A stretch of 64,000 nt of DNA, from assembly GCA_008360955.1 (NCBI GenBank), contig LUCM01000110.1, positions 1 through 64,000 on the forward strand, written 5' to 3'. The stretch is from Fasciolopsis buskii (lineage: Eukaryota > Platyhelminthes > Trematoda > Plagiorchiida > Fasciolidae). A model generated the notes under the pieces. It was not told where the DNA came from and did not search any database. It saw only the letters and a program-made list of their open reading frames with translations. A program made the translations under genes and the position numbers. Shown piece by piece: positions 37,005-50,030 of this stretch (its first letter is position 1; every line of letters starts with the position of its first letter).

Positions 37005-37210
37005 TCCCCCTTGCATTAACTACATCCAATTAATCATTACGAAATACTGAAAGCATTATTGTACAGCTGTTCCACTCTTGCCGAAAATCGCTGGCAGTCT
37101 AGTCAATCGCTTCGGAACTGAGACGCGAGCCTAGGACGAACGATTGTGAGACGAACCGCTTAGCCATTAGGCTGACAGATTTCGTTCTCACTGGTTTATT
37201 GAACTTGAGT
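37005..37210 (-). mobile_element. tRNA-headed SINE, copy C (old, 5'-truncated)
   Basis: Minus strand. The head region reads CAGCCTAATGGCTAAGCGG (A box), ATCGTTCGTCCTAGG, then GCTCGCGTCTCAG (B-box region), corresponding position by position to the heads at 31.3 and 50.1 kb. The equivalent of the hammerhead segment keeps ACTGC at its start and GGAACAGCTGTACA at its end, but the CTGATGA core is replaced by CCAGCGA. AATGCTTTCAGTATTTCGTAA then matches the TGCTTCCATGGTTTCTTAA stretch. Upstream, AAGTTCAATAAACC matches the family leader. It is more diverged than copies A and B. Confidence 0.6.
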
Positions 37211-40200
37211 TCTACAAGATAAAGGCGCTCATTCATCAATGGTTCTCCCGAGTCACGGGCCGTTTGGTTTTAACAAGCTTATCACACTGGTACTACGACA
37301 CTTTTCCCTTCTTTGAGGCTATTCGTTTCCGATTCATCTCGAAAAAAGCAGTTATCAGATGCCAGATAAACAACAGATAAACAGTTGTGCAATGTCGGGG
37401 ATCTAGGAGAAAACTAAATTTTCTCGGAATAACTTTGATACGTCAATAGTACCAACCATTTCATACCATGGACTGACAGGAAAATTGACGAGGCAATTAC
37501 TCATCGTCGAATCTAATGGAAAAACCCAGCGATGATCAGCTGGATTCATCACCTACAAAGCTTGGTATCCAATGTGCGTTCTCAACGTAAGACACTCCTA
37601 GAGCAAATGATAGTAATCAATACGAGCACAGAATCAGCCAACTCGATACATTTCGTAACCAGGCTTTCCAGTTACGGAACTCGGTTAAAACTTCGACTGT
37701 CGCCTTCACGCGGCGATCCAGTTGAAGATCAAATAAGTCAGCTTTAGTGCGCAACTTTCATGACGCAATTTCTGCCTTGAGCCGATTCATCTTGACAGCT
37801 TACCATCGAATGTGCAAACAATGAAAAGACGGGAGGAGATGGAGTTAGAAGGGCGTAAATGTGCACGTGTGTCTCGCGCAAAATAATCCGTCGTGACGGC
37901 AGTGTTCTCATATGGCAGAGGAGCAGGACGACGACTACGAAACACATAATTTTTGATGCAAAATGAATGGACTGACACAATTATTCTCTCTTCCTCCCCG
38001 TCAAATTTGGTTCTAATAAGCACTAAAGTCATACAACTGGTCGTCATTTCAGTTGAATAGTTCATCATTTCTAATCGCACTCGCAAAAATACGTGGAAAT
38101 CAAAGTACCAGAATAAACGTAGCTCGGACACAACAGAGACACGTGAGTGACTGGCCGTGCAATGGCCCGGTAGCTGTCTGGCCTCTCGATTTCATGACCT
38201 TTGATACACACAAACCTTTTGTGAGAATAGTTTCCTTCATATTTTGTCCAGGTTCTGATTTGTCCCACATATCCCATATGTGTGATGTGGTTTTGAACCT
38301 ACGGATTGACTTGGTCATCAGGTGACTGTTTGGATTGAGCATCATTCAGATGAATATGGTACCGAATGGTGAAACTCAATCTTGCAAAACGTTTATTCCT
38401 TAGTGAGACAATATATTTACATGCACAATATGAGAATCCTTGAAGATACTCGGGTCTGAAGTGCTCGGGCGGGGAAGAGACTAGTCGATAAAGAAAAGTC
38501 TACAGACAACTCAAACAAATGAAACTCGATCCTATAGTAGAACGAGAGTTTGGCAATCCACAAATATTATCAATTTTAGAAAACAACTCGTGCCCAATAG
38601 ATATGCGGTTATTGTAAGTCGAATGAAGCGCGAATTTAGGTGAATTTAGTGGAACCAACAAATGAATTGTCGGTCTACTTGTCAACTGGTCAATCAACTG
38701 ACTGATAAGTCTGCTTATCCTTTGACCGGAAAGACCATCTGCACCGGGATCTGACCGAATAACGGATAGCAACGTGAACCATAGAGGACGTGAGATTGAA
38801 AAGGGAGTCATAACTCGTAAGTTCGCAGATTTAGCAGGCTCATAGTAGCCTCAGTTGGGGGCTCTATATGTCTTAGTCACTTCAATCACAAGAGCTAGCA
38901 TTTGACGCCTTCAAATGCCTCAGTATGGTCTGGGTGGGTTGTCTCGGGTCCCGTTCTAAATCCCTCCATAAATGACCTCAAATAACAATATGTTTGGAAC
39001 AACTTCTGCTGAAGAAACACAACGCACTGCGTTCGCATGCCCTTGTTTTCACCAGAGTATAGGGAGGAGGGGAAATGGTCGGCACACACAACCGGGTTGA
39101 CTGACATTTTCTAGTCGGTAAAAACTCCGATTTCAAACCAATCAGGGACGATTGATGAACCAAAGAATACCATACGATCACCGACATCTGCGACGCAAAG
39201 GTGTGTCACGCAATTAGGACATATGGCCCCATCCGAAGAGCATATGAACTGGGCAATCATTCACCGGCTGTTGGAGAGCTACGAGATCCCACAAACAGTG
39301 CCTCCGCATTGTAGGCTAGACTCTTCAGTTAAACGCTAAAGGAAGAGTATTTTGATCTAGCCATCTGACGAACCGTGGATTACGATCACAAACCGATGAC
39401 GTAGTGGTGGGAAAAGGGTATTTGTATAAATGTGGTGAACTGCACACCGTATTTCTTTCCCTTTACTGTTTATCCTCACTCTTTCTACTCGCCCGCCATG
39501 TTACTGATGACTATCTGCACGTATAGTGCACCTCTCTCTCTCTCTCGCGCGCGCGCACGCTCACTCTCACTCCCCCTTTCTCCGTATATTATATATATAT
39601 GTAGTATCTGAAGCCGAGTTACTTGTCATATCAGCCATGAGTAATTCGATCGACGTTTAAACTTCACCGTGTTGTTTTCTGAATGCCTAACAAACGTCTG
39701 CTTGAATGCGACACTTCACACACAGATGTGTGATAACCATTCACATGCAGTCCGGAACGGAACGGCCAGATGCGGTCACCTATGACCCTTTTCATTTCGC
39801 GCCCGGAACGCAACCGAAAATAGTTCTTGCGACAGCAATTGAATACACGTTAACAACATAAATGTTTGAATGAAATATGGTGCTCCAAAAAAATGAACAA
39901 AACGCTAAAAACACTAACGTACCAAGTTTTTAAAGCACATTCCGGGCCTTTTACCTAGATACCAAAGGGTGCATCTACAGCGCGCATACGGCGAGTTGGT
40001 TCTAGCTCTAAATAGTCCTATTGTGTCGAATACGTGGGGTCGCACGGAAGGGTTTGATTGGCACATGGATTAATTCAGTGTTTTTTGTGTCACAGCATAC
40101 TGATGGCATTGGACTAACAGCTCATCATCTTTCCAAATTTGCTCTAAGTTGAATTTCTTGCACGCGTTAAGTCGTATACATCCACTTGTGTCTCTTAAAG

Positions 40201-43200
40201 ATCTAGTATCGAGGAGGCCCTGTTTTTAAAGCGGACTATCTCGTGAACCGGAGTGGCAAAACAGTTCGACACCGATATGCTTTTACACACTTACATTTTG
40301 GTCGTTTCGCATTCGAGACGATTATGGCCTCAGACTGGCAAGTTGAGAATTATCTGTTGTTGTTGTCTGTCTGCATTAGACCGATGGGCCTATATATTTG
40401 ATAGATCTGTAGACCGATGGATAGAGGGGTGGAATCCATTTACGCCTGTGAGCATCGGGTTCAGCGCGACACAATTAGCTAATGCCATCTGATCCAAATA
40501 CTAGGGCAGGATGAAAAACTGGGAGTTTTGTTTCCCATGGCTACTCAAAAGATGTTTACTAAGGTGGAAAAGTTGTTATTATCTCCGTATGTGTACTGTT
40601 CATGACTCATTTACCCTAGATAGTTAATGCTGTTTAACTCAAACGCTACATTCACCCCATAAACAATACGTAATGCGAAACTGATTGTTCACCGCACCAA
40701 TGGGGTGTAAACAAGTTCGACCTAGTTGGATATTTGCAAAAGTTACCTTTCCCTGTGGTTTTATATCTTCTCGGCTTCAAGTGAACTAGTCGTTTGTCTC
40801 AGTGAGTAGATCGAGTTCGACCGAACCCTTGTTGGAGCCTAAGCAAGGCCACGAATAGCAAACAAAATAGTCCCGACTGGCAGTTCCCGGCGGTTACCAG
40901 TTCCCAACTCGACCAAATGGCGATTGTGGCCGGGCTTACAACTAACTCGCCGGAAAATGATGAGAAAAAGTGAAAGAAAATGCGTGCAGACCAATCAAAC
41001 TCCTTGGACGAACGACGAGAAACCCCTAGCAGATGGGAGGTTATCATTTTGTGAGAGACATACGCAGCGGATAGTTATATTGATCCCTTGATGTCATCAT
41101 TTGCTGCCCTAGAAGGAGTACCTAAGAAAGAACCGTGTTACATCACACAAAAGTGACCATGCAGCTATTCCTCGGATGTCAATGAAGCGGGAACTACAAG
41201 GACAGTGATTCTTCCCAATCAATGGAAAATGGATTATAGAAAACACTCATGAAAGAAACATTTTCTGAACTTTGAGATTCATTCTTGTCAGTTTAGCACA
41301 GTGTATTTAGTTTTTGAAGAGTTCTAGGAGAGGAATAGAGAGACAGAGACATTTCTCGTCTACCAAGAGGACTGGTAGCATTGAATGCAATCATCAGAAG
41401 TGACCGTTTTCTAGCAAATCGATCACTAGTAAAATAATACGACATCAAGACGAGTTGAGCTAGGTCATATGAACGATGAAGAACAAAAGAGTCAATTCAA
41501 TTAAAATGCCGGGAAGTTAAAGAGTGAAATCTGGTATTTTGTGCGGGTGTATCTATGTGGTGAACTCACTGAATACCTGTTGATTCAACACGAGAAACAC
41601 TACAAACTTAAGTAGACAATGTGCACAAATTTAAGCGTCACGGGATTACTCGCCAAGTTCAGGACTGTCTCAGCAACCCGGTAAGCAGAAAAGAATAGTC
41701 ATGGTCAAATAGAGTATTTAACTAGGGCATATGTGATACCGGAGGGGTTTACGAATATTCCTTGGTACAATGTGATATTAGACTGAGAAAATACCTGATC
41801 TGCTCTTGATTTCTCATCCGAGATAAAAGTGTAAAGCTTATCTCCTGCATGGTCACTCATTTATGCAAATTAATGGACGACCAATTTGTAACACCGGTAA
41901 AAGTTGTTTGCCAGGCTCCAGAAGCTTCGACGAAGTCATTTCGGTATGGGCAACCGAGTAGTATCAAGCCCGTGGGAGGCATCATGAGTCTCTATGCATA
42001 GATAGCCGGTGACGTGGAGATCGGGAATGTGTGATGACCACTGCATATCGTTTCCTTTTCATATCTCCTTTTTCGCTGCTTACTTTCGTCTTTCGCCATG
42101 ATTCTGATGGCACGTGACTTGGACACAAATTTGTGCAAAATAAATATGATACTGCACTCTCGATTGACGTTGGCTTTCTTATTTATGCAAATCACAGTTG
42201 AGACGACGTCAGGAAGTTATCAAGCTGACTTTATAAGTCCAAATTGCAACGTTGACGCCACCCAAGTGACAAGCTATTTTGCCCATTCTAATTACAGTAG
42301 GAAATGATCAATTTTCACTTCATCACAATGTCTGTTGGTGGACACTTTAGTGTTGTTTTTAACCTGTGTATAATCCGTCTAACCTTTATATTAATAGCAC
42401 CGTGAGTTGCATTTTTTTGATCACGTAGCTGAGACCCACGTTAGAATTCCGCCATTTTCAACCGGCATTAAGTCAAAGATTATCGATCGCCAAAAAAATT
42501 GACAAGACCGATTTCAGGCTGCCTTGCCCATGCGAACTGAGCACGTGAATGCTAAATTCACAGTAACAGTGGGGAGAAATGGGCTATTGTTCACCGTTGT
42601 TTTGTCGTCTACCATGAGGATTCCAGTCAATTGAAACGTTCAAACACATGATTATAGCTTTTCTGACTTTTTCAACGAATACCGTCGTACCATTGTCATG
42701 CTCGCGAGACTACTGCCTAACGTAGCATTGATCTCAGTGTGAGTGGCATAGGATCTCAGGTGCTTTGTTAACTGCAACCCAGAGCTTAGTGGTTCCTGTT
42801 TACAAAACTGGATGAAGAAGTCAGTCAGCTCGAAAGCAGTCATACGATACATTGAAAATACCACGGCTTGACAGGGTTTCACAATTGGCATGCGTGAAAT
42901 TGGACGGGAGATTTTAAGTTTGCAAAACCATTTGAAATCCATCAAGAGAACCATTTTCTGGAACACGGTGAATAACTTGCATTCCAGAAATCTGGGTCAC
43001 TGGATCCTTTTTTCTAGCAGATATTGATTTTGAAATAGGGCAAACCAGTCCATCGGTTAGGGGAATTGGTTATTACCTAGAGAAGATGCAAAATTTTCAG
43101 TATTTGAGCACTAGTCTTTTTACTCGCGGCTAGGACGTTTTGAAGACGGACTACGAAATACAACAACACCTGCTGCAATATACTTGGTAGCTAGTGTCCA

Positions 43201-43807
43201 AATCGATCAGGGGAAAGTGTTCACATATTAGTACCTAACCAATGGCCTTTGCGATCGGATGTGGAGAGCACATGGGGCACAGATCAAAGCAATGTATCTG
43301 TGACTGTGTGGATAGTTGAGAAATGTCAGTCGGCGTATTGGGTTGTGCACAAGCTCTCTTGCGCATCTGGATTCATATCGACAATGGGACGTGAACATTG
43401 GCCACTGCAGTCGGCCTCGTAGCCTCTCCCCGTTGGCCTACAACAGACGACCTTGTTAATTATTTAGTTAACTCTCCTCTAGTCTATTTTAATTCGATTC
43501 CGCATGAGGACGGTACCGAAAGGGCCGTTGGGCGCGATTGTGTGGCCCGGATGATAAAATAAGCAAAACCGCCCTTCACGATTGAAGTCATTCACGAGAT
43601 GAAGGACGGTTCGACATGTCCACCGGAATAGGATACCCATAGAGCTTACTCAAAAAGCACCTTTCCACAAAAAGAAATCCCGCAATGTTTGCATACGATT
43701 CAGCCGTGTGAGGATATCATTGAACGAAACTGACGAGGACAAAGGTCATCAGAAGCACAGTTTGGATTTAGCGACGAAACCTAGTGAGCGAAGTTGAGCA
43801 TATTGTG
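37211..43807. other. No recognisable gene; short simple repeats
   Basis: Chance-length frames only. It holds a CT run followed by a CG run (39532-39556) and a TA run (39586-39601). Confidence 0.4.
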
Positions 43808-43973
<166 letters not shown>

Positions 43974-44019
43974 CAGCAGTAGCAGTAGTATTAGTTGTTG
44001 TTGATAATGATGATGATGG

Positions 44020-45181
44020 TGGTGATTCGCAACGATAAATAAGGGAACCGAATAAGAAGCCAATCAAACAAAAAAAACCATCAACAATCCCAAAGGACAA
44101 AAGCATCACACTCCACGTCAACCTAAAAAAAAACACTGAGAGCGCATCAGAGGAAAATACAGCGTACAAACGCGATCCCGGTAAAATGGTACTCGACAAT
44201 AGGATTGGCTGGAATAGGTTCACGATCGACCAAGACATTACTCTTGTGAAAACCTCAACCCAGGGAACAGGTTGTTAGTAAAACCCACACATACGAGATA
44301 CACTGGAATAAAACCCAAGTAGCAACACACTGGGATCGCGATCTCTATTCGCTTGGGGAGGATTTGTGGACAGGTGTTGCATGGTTTGACCGACATGAAC
44401 ATGCCATTTGTCAATTGCTGGATCTTTAAGAATGCCTTTCTGCGGGTATATATTCCGCCAAGTACCCCTTTTCTGGCAAACAGAATTCAAGCTTCATTGT
44501 CACCAATAACCTAGTGAATTCATCGTGGAAGATCACAGTAATCAATACTTTACCACTATTCGGTCTGGACTTTGGAGTACCACCCAACACTTGACTGGGA
44601 GCAGGAATATTCTGATTTTATCTTGATACGTCGTACATTCCATATGGGAAACGTTTATGATCAGTGACGTAGGATATACAGTAAAATTGATTCTGGAGTT
44701 CCGTGACGAAATTGCTATCGTCCCGAACGGGAGTTTCCCACTCTGATATATCTGCTTGTTTAAATTCTCAGATTTTTCTGCGTATTGAAGAGATTCAGCG
44801 CGCTCTTAAACAACAGACATCACTCCGGAACTTCGTTTTGGAGCTGAAATAGGTCGACGAATAAAGCATTCAAGCGAAAACCACTTTCCGATCCCCTGGA
44901 TTACGGTCTAATCACACGACTCTAAGATCATGTGCAACACCTTCGTTCTAAAGATTCCCAGACACGTTCCCTCTGGACGATTCCCGACAGTGGTTACGAA
45001 CTCAGGATGCCAAAGTGCGGAAATGTAAAACGGGACCTACCTAGTGATAGTCATTCATTGTAATTAAGCACGATGTAGATACCGCGTACTCTGAAGAGCG
45101 AATAATTCCCCCAAATAAGTCATAACTACCATCCTTGCCTCGGTGACACCGATGAACTCTGAACTCAACGTCATTCGCCTA
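44020..45181. other. No recognisable gene or element
   Basis: Chance-length frames only. Confidence 0.4.
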
Positions 45182-45192
45182 CCATACCTTAG
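45182..45192 (+). repeat. Target-site duplication, left copy (11 bp)
   Basis: CCATACCTTAG immediately precedes a CAT-repeat tail. The same 11 bases occur at 45700-45710; one flanking C may belong to the element instead. Confidence 0.85.
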
Positions 45193-45232
<40 letters not shown>

Positions 45233-45699
45233 GTTCAGCGTTAAACAGCAAGGCAAGCCTCACTGACCGCTGCCGTTCCCCAGAGTTACACGTTTATATA
45301 AAAAGAGTGGATATCCAAGGGCAACAGGGAGTGGACCTACACAGGCGGCAAAAGATAAGATACTGCTGCAGCCAACACACGGAACACAGTCTAACTGTAC
45401 AAACGCACGTGTTTTCAATCATTCTGATTCGATAGAAAATAACAGCACGATCGCCACTGTTCACGGTTCACTGCCATATCCTTCAGTGTCTTCGGCCACC
45501 TAGTTGACGAGTCTTTCGGACTCCAACCACGAAGACGAAGGCATGAGACACGTACTTTACCTAAGTTCGCTGTACATTTTCTCATTCCATGTTGCCACGT
45601 CATCTGTTGGCCTCCACATGGCTTCTTCCATTCCTTTGGAGGAACACAAAATAAGGCACGGTATGGTAGACGAGTGTTTGTCATACGCAACACGTGACC
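45193..45699 (-). mobile_element. RTE-type LINE, 5'-truncated copy with target-site duplication
   Basis: Minus-strand insertion of about 507 bases. Read 5' to 3' it starts inside the ORF2 C-terminus (CVLRMTNTRLPYRALFC at 45699), keeps GGQQMTWQHGMRKCTANLG, stops near 45415, and has a 3' UTR ending in GCTGAACG plus 13 GAT triplets (45193-45231 on the plus strand as CAT). The coding part is uninterrupted, with a few substitutions and a 6-base in-frame insertion relative to the 34 kb copy (CLRLRGW). The clear 11-bp duplication marks it as a recent target-primed insertion. Confidence 0.92.
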
Positions 45700-45710
45700 C
45701 CATACCTTAG
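45700..45710 (+). repeat. Target-site duplication, right copy (11 bp)
   Basis: CCATACCTTAG, identical to 45182-45192, directly after the truncated 5' end of the LINE (CACGTGACC). Confidence 0.85.
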
Positions 45711-46684
45711 CGAAACAGGCTGATTGAAACTCGTCATATGGATTAGACTTTCAACGGGACTTCCAGAAGGAATGGGAGAAAGTTGAAAAAAGTTGCAAAT
45801 TTCACTGAGGTGAACATCGAAAACCATCTTCCTCAGACTCCTACACCATCTAAAAATAACCACACGTTTTCGCGTCCTTTTTCTCGTCAGCGTATGATAA
45901 GTCTGTGTTGGAAATCGATTCTTGTCATTGTTTTATCTCTTCACTTCCATGTAGCATCATCTGACAGGAAATACGCTGAACCGATTGACCTGGGCTTTTG
46001 GCGTGCGGGAGCTGATGGCCATCACGGAGTCACACATTTTCTCAACGTGAATCAGCTACACTGAAATCGAGCTGACTTGAATAGGGCAGAAGTTGAATGT
46101 ACCACATTGCACCCAAAAGATAAAGAAGGGAAAATAGTAGACGAGTAAGTTAATTTGAAGAATTCAGTGTGGAAATGAACTCAGATGTTCACCTAAACAG
46201 CTTTTATGGGACAGAATGACCGTAGCTTAGTTGACCATAAGCACATGAACCTCTGCAATGCGCGTCTCATATTTTTGTCTTTCGATAGAATTCAACATGG
46301 TAATCGGTGGATACGAAACAGCGGATGGTGTGAGGTCGAATAATCTGTGTTATTGCGACGGGAAAGAAGGCAAATAGGCGATTAACACGCTTGTGTATGA
46401 CGAGACAACGTTCCGGCCCCGAGCTCTTACTCGACTGTGGGAATACTGTCCTTTTGCGAACCACGCTCACGCAAGATGTTGGTGTGATGTGGCAGTGTGC
46501 TGAACATTCGTGCTTTCGTTCGTTTCGGCCTCCTCCTTCTAATTGCCTTGGTCCGACTGCCCTGAGTGACGAGACCTGAACTGCACTTCTTGACTGCGGA
46601 ACCTTACTGTCCATATGAGTTCTGGCCATAATGAGCCTGTGTGTTAACAAAGCGGCCTTCGTCTGTTGCACAAAGCTTCTGACC
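45711..46684. other. No supported gene; one short frame with a signal-peptide look
   Basis: The frame 45895-46062 starts MISLCWKSILVIVLSLHFHV and ends after 56 residues. The first 24 residues have a charged start, a hydrophobic core and an ASS-like cleavage region, but the rest is unrecognised and the length is within chance. Confidence 0.25.
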
Positions 46685-46689
46685 TAGGC

Positions 46690-47115
46690 CCTGTTACGCC
46701 AGGCCTCTATAATGTTGACGTAATATCCGGTTATCGATCAAAAGTCAATTATACGCGACAGCATTAAGGTCCGTTCTGCTATACGGCTTCGGAACATGGC
46801 CTGTTAACAGCAGAACATATGCGAAGACTTTGGATGCTTGAACACTATTGTTTTCCCGGGAATGGTGGAATATAGTGAGCAGCTCACAGGTTAGGCCTAT
46901 GGTACCCGGTCCGAAGGTTCAATCTTTCAAACAGGCACTAAATCACAATAGGTTAAGGTGGTTGGGACATGTTTTGCGCATTCACAAATAACAACTGACT
47001 CGTCGTACGCTTGTCTCGGAGACAGGCAATTTTTAGAGGTGGCCAGTCGATCACGCAAAAAAAAGATATTGAAACCCTAACCAGTAAACTGGCCAGTGTC
47101 TGAAATAGTTTTCAA
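46690..47115 (+). mobile_element. Fragment of a second RTE-like LINE lineage, ORF2 C-terminus
   Basis: In shifting frames I read RNIRLSIKSQLYATALRSVL, then LLYGFGTWPVNSRTYAKTLD, LEHYCFPGNGGI, and after a gap SFKQALNHNRLRWLGHVLRIHK, followed by RRTLVSE. These correspond to RRDIRLSIKGRVY, VRSVLLYGSETWPVR, and the LRWLGHVLRM block, in the right order, of fluke RTE ORF2 C-termini. Wording at several positions (DIRLSIK, VNRHRLRWLGH) is closer to schistosome-type elements than to the young RTE of this window, so it appears to be a separate, old lineage. Frameshifts and stops are frequent; both ends are approximate. Confidence 0.6.
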
Positions 47116-47649
47116 CTGAATGTATAAGAAATCTCTGATTTGCCGGACGAAAATTCCTGGTGTACCCTAAGTCAGATGACAATCCCCGCGTGAATAAAGT
47201 TCATTCACATTGCTCGTAAGTATTTCATCAGTCGGGCACACCCATTGGGCAACCATCGTCACTTGCTAAAAGAGGCGCCGAATCACATTGTGCAGAGAAA
47301 ATCGCCGACACTCCTAAAACCTTAAGAGCACCATATGCCGACTGGTTGCAAACTGGTGCGGCGTTCAACTTACTGGGCCACGTCACTGACTCAAATGATA
47401 ATAGTTGACGCGTTACAAACTGCGGAGGATCAAAGCGCGTAAAAATGTTGCAATCGGATCGTGTTCTCAGACGAATGCGCAGGCGTGGAAGTAGCGACTT
47501 GCATTTCGAATTCCGCTGTTCTGGAATTCGGCTCTTATTCTGATATTATTTGGATCAGTGAGTTCCTAGAAAGTTATTCACAGAAGGTGAATAAAGGTTA
47601 GCTGAACACAAATGATGGATCCATTTTTAGTGCCGGGGATTTAAATTGA
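47116..47649. other. No recognisable gene or element
   Basis: No frame longer than about 60 codons and no repeat seen. Confidence 0.4.
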
Positions 47650-47862
47650 CTTTTCCGATTTATCTGTCAAGCAGTGTCAACATCCAACCTGTCGTGGAAA
47701 AGTACGGAAGCCCTGTACATCTGGTCCATCCTTGTTAGGAATCATCAACATAGCTTAACAATCGCACCGGAACTAGGACGCGAACCGGAGATGGACGTTT
47801 GAGCCGAATGCGTTAGGCATTACGCTAGCCGGGCTGATTCTTAACGGTTCTTCGAACATCCA
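47650..47862 (-). mobile_element. tRNA-headed SINE, copy D
   Basis: Minus strand, from 47862 downwards: family leader remnant (GAAGAACCGTTAAGAATCAG), tRNA-like head GCCCGGCTAGCGTAATGCC (A box), GGTTCGCGTCC (a good B box, about 47772-47782), CTAGTTCCGG closing the head, then the hammerhead-like segment (47754-47710). GGGCTTCCGTACTTTTC matches the tail region, after which alignment fades. The A-box spacing and the GCCCGG / CCGG ends match copy B. It is intermediate in age among the four. Confidence 0.65.
47710..47754 (-). ncRNA. Hammerhead ribozyme-like motif in SINE copy D, core mutated
   Basis: Minus strand: stem I strand GCTATG, core TTGATGA (first C changed), stem II TTCC / GGAT around TAACAA (three clean pairs), GGACC in place of GAAAC, a stem III region CCAGATGT, then A as the expected cleavage base and CAGGGC as the second stem I strand (five of six positions pair, counting a G-T wobble). 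The order and spacing are those of copy A, but the GAAA block is damaged, so activity is not expected. Confidence 0.5.
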
Positions 47863-50030
47863 GCGACGCACACGGGCATTATTTCATGCAGCGTTCGTGT
47901 TTGGTGAACCGTTAAGAATTAACCCGTCATGGTTAGGGCAGCCACTCGACTCAATCGCTCGACCCGAGTTCGCGTGTCAGTTCAAGCGCCATGGATATCA
48001 ACTACTGATGATTCATAACAAGGGCCGAGCAGCTATCAATGCTCTCATGATTTCCAATGGCAAGTTGTACGTTAACATTGCATGACGAATCACTCACATT
48101 TGACCAAGCCCTTATGAACAGTACAGTTTCTGATGAAAACCCGGCTTTGTTTGCACAAATCGGTTGTGGATTCACGACGAAAAGTTACCGACATCAAAGT
48201 TAACGTTCAACACCGGAACCGGCCGCCAACGGGGCTACACTTAGAAGCTGCGAGCTCCACGATTGACATACAGTCACAATAGTCGAGGAGCTAATGAAGT
48301 TGAAAAATATGCACTATCACTCTAAAATAAACATTCATTCTTGTTTACTGTCTAACTGGTTCTTATTGCTGCATGTTGGGAAAGGAGCTCGCCCACCTGG
48401 AAGCATTTTAGGTTAGCTCGATTCGGATAGAACGATGGTAAGTAGGATAAACTCAGTACCTTCGTCATGGGCCCGGCTTTGATATTTGTGATGGGCAGAC
48501 GTAACACAGTGATAAACAGATGGACCTGCTTTCAGAGAATACTCAAGGACGAATGAGAAGTTATACGCCAAGAATGAGAAAAGACTGAATGACGAAAGAA
48601 ATATTTTTGGATTAGTAAATTTATGGCTCACCTCCGCAATGACAAAAAGTCTAACTCAGAAGGTTCCCTAGCGATAAGTTATTGGTTACAGAGTTCGGAA
48701 AGAATAGAGGCATTCCAGCTAGCGAATGGATGAAGGAAACCTAGCATCAATTCGGGATACCTCTGTGAATTGTAAAGAACAAATACAAACTTTGGGAACT
48801 TTTATAAACCTGAACTGAAACTGGATAATGAAGTGATTTGCAAATTCCATTTGTTCGGAAGTTCGGTACTACTCATAGCTATGTCAGGACCACTTGGAAG
48901 CCACTATCCCAACGTTAGCGAGAACATTTCGGGAATTCTGATACACAGGTTAAACGTATTTGCATGGTATATGAATTGGTGACCGAACTACTGATTAGCT
49001 AACACGGGAATGATCAGTTGTCATTTCGCAAACACCGTAGGCAAAAAAAAACATCAAGACCAGCCAACACGTGATCTAAGGTCAATATGTTTAGGGAATA
49101 GCAGACTTTAAATATTGCAAAAAAAATGTGAATTTGACCATCACTTAGTTTTCAGATTTTAGGACGAAATTCGGCATTAAGGTCTAAAGTGGGTCCCTTC
49201 TTTATTCAGCAAAAAGAGGGTTCTTGAACCAATTTTGAGTAGTGGAACGGTGAAAATTTGAAAGTTAGAGCCCGAGACGCAATCAGAATATCGATCTCAG
49301 TAACTGTATTATGTCATCCTTTGGAGTGGATCACACTGGTTGGTTTATTTTATTTCTGTAGAACACGTTTGAATTGACCTACCCATGTTTGGGATTTTGT
49401 CTCAACCAACAGCCAAACAATGGTCGGTGTGGCTGAAATTTGCAGCAGAAACTCAGACAGGTGTGAATGAATCAAATCCACTGATTGTAAAACATGCCTT
49501 GAGAAAGACTACCCATGGTAGTAGAAACATTGGCGCATTACATCTACCATCAACGCTGTGTTATTAACATTATATCATTCACAATAAAAACCAATATATG
49601 ACGCATCGATTTTTCGAAACATCCCTTACATCATTCGGTCCAGGTGTGAATGAATTTTTAATAATCTGTCTGACTAAGATCTCTTAAAATCCGATGTGAA
49701 TGTTCTCCAGCGAACGACGCTGAAATGAGGACACGCCACACACGGTCTACATCGCTCATCTCTGCCAGAAAGCGTATCAACTTCACCGTGGAGGTGGTAA
49801 TTCGTACGGAACCAGGTACCCCATTTCGTTGGACGGTATTGTTTACTATGGTAATCATGATGGTGAGACTGCTAACGGGACGCGCAAAAAATCCGCCAGA
49901 CTGATATGAGAAGGAGATCGCGATCAAAAGCGTATTATCGTGAGCAGAATCAGTTTTGCTTAAAATAAGGAATGAACACTTTAGCATGCGATTGACAAAA
50001 AATTGCCAGTCACCCCATCCATAGAGTTGC
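47863..50030. other. No recognisable gene or element
   Basis: Only chance-length frames (for example 47897-48085 and 49658-49987 on the minus strand). Confidence 0.4.
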
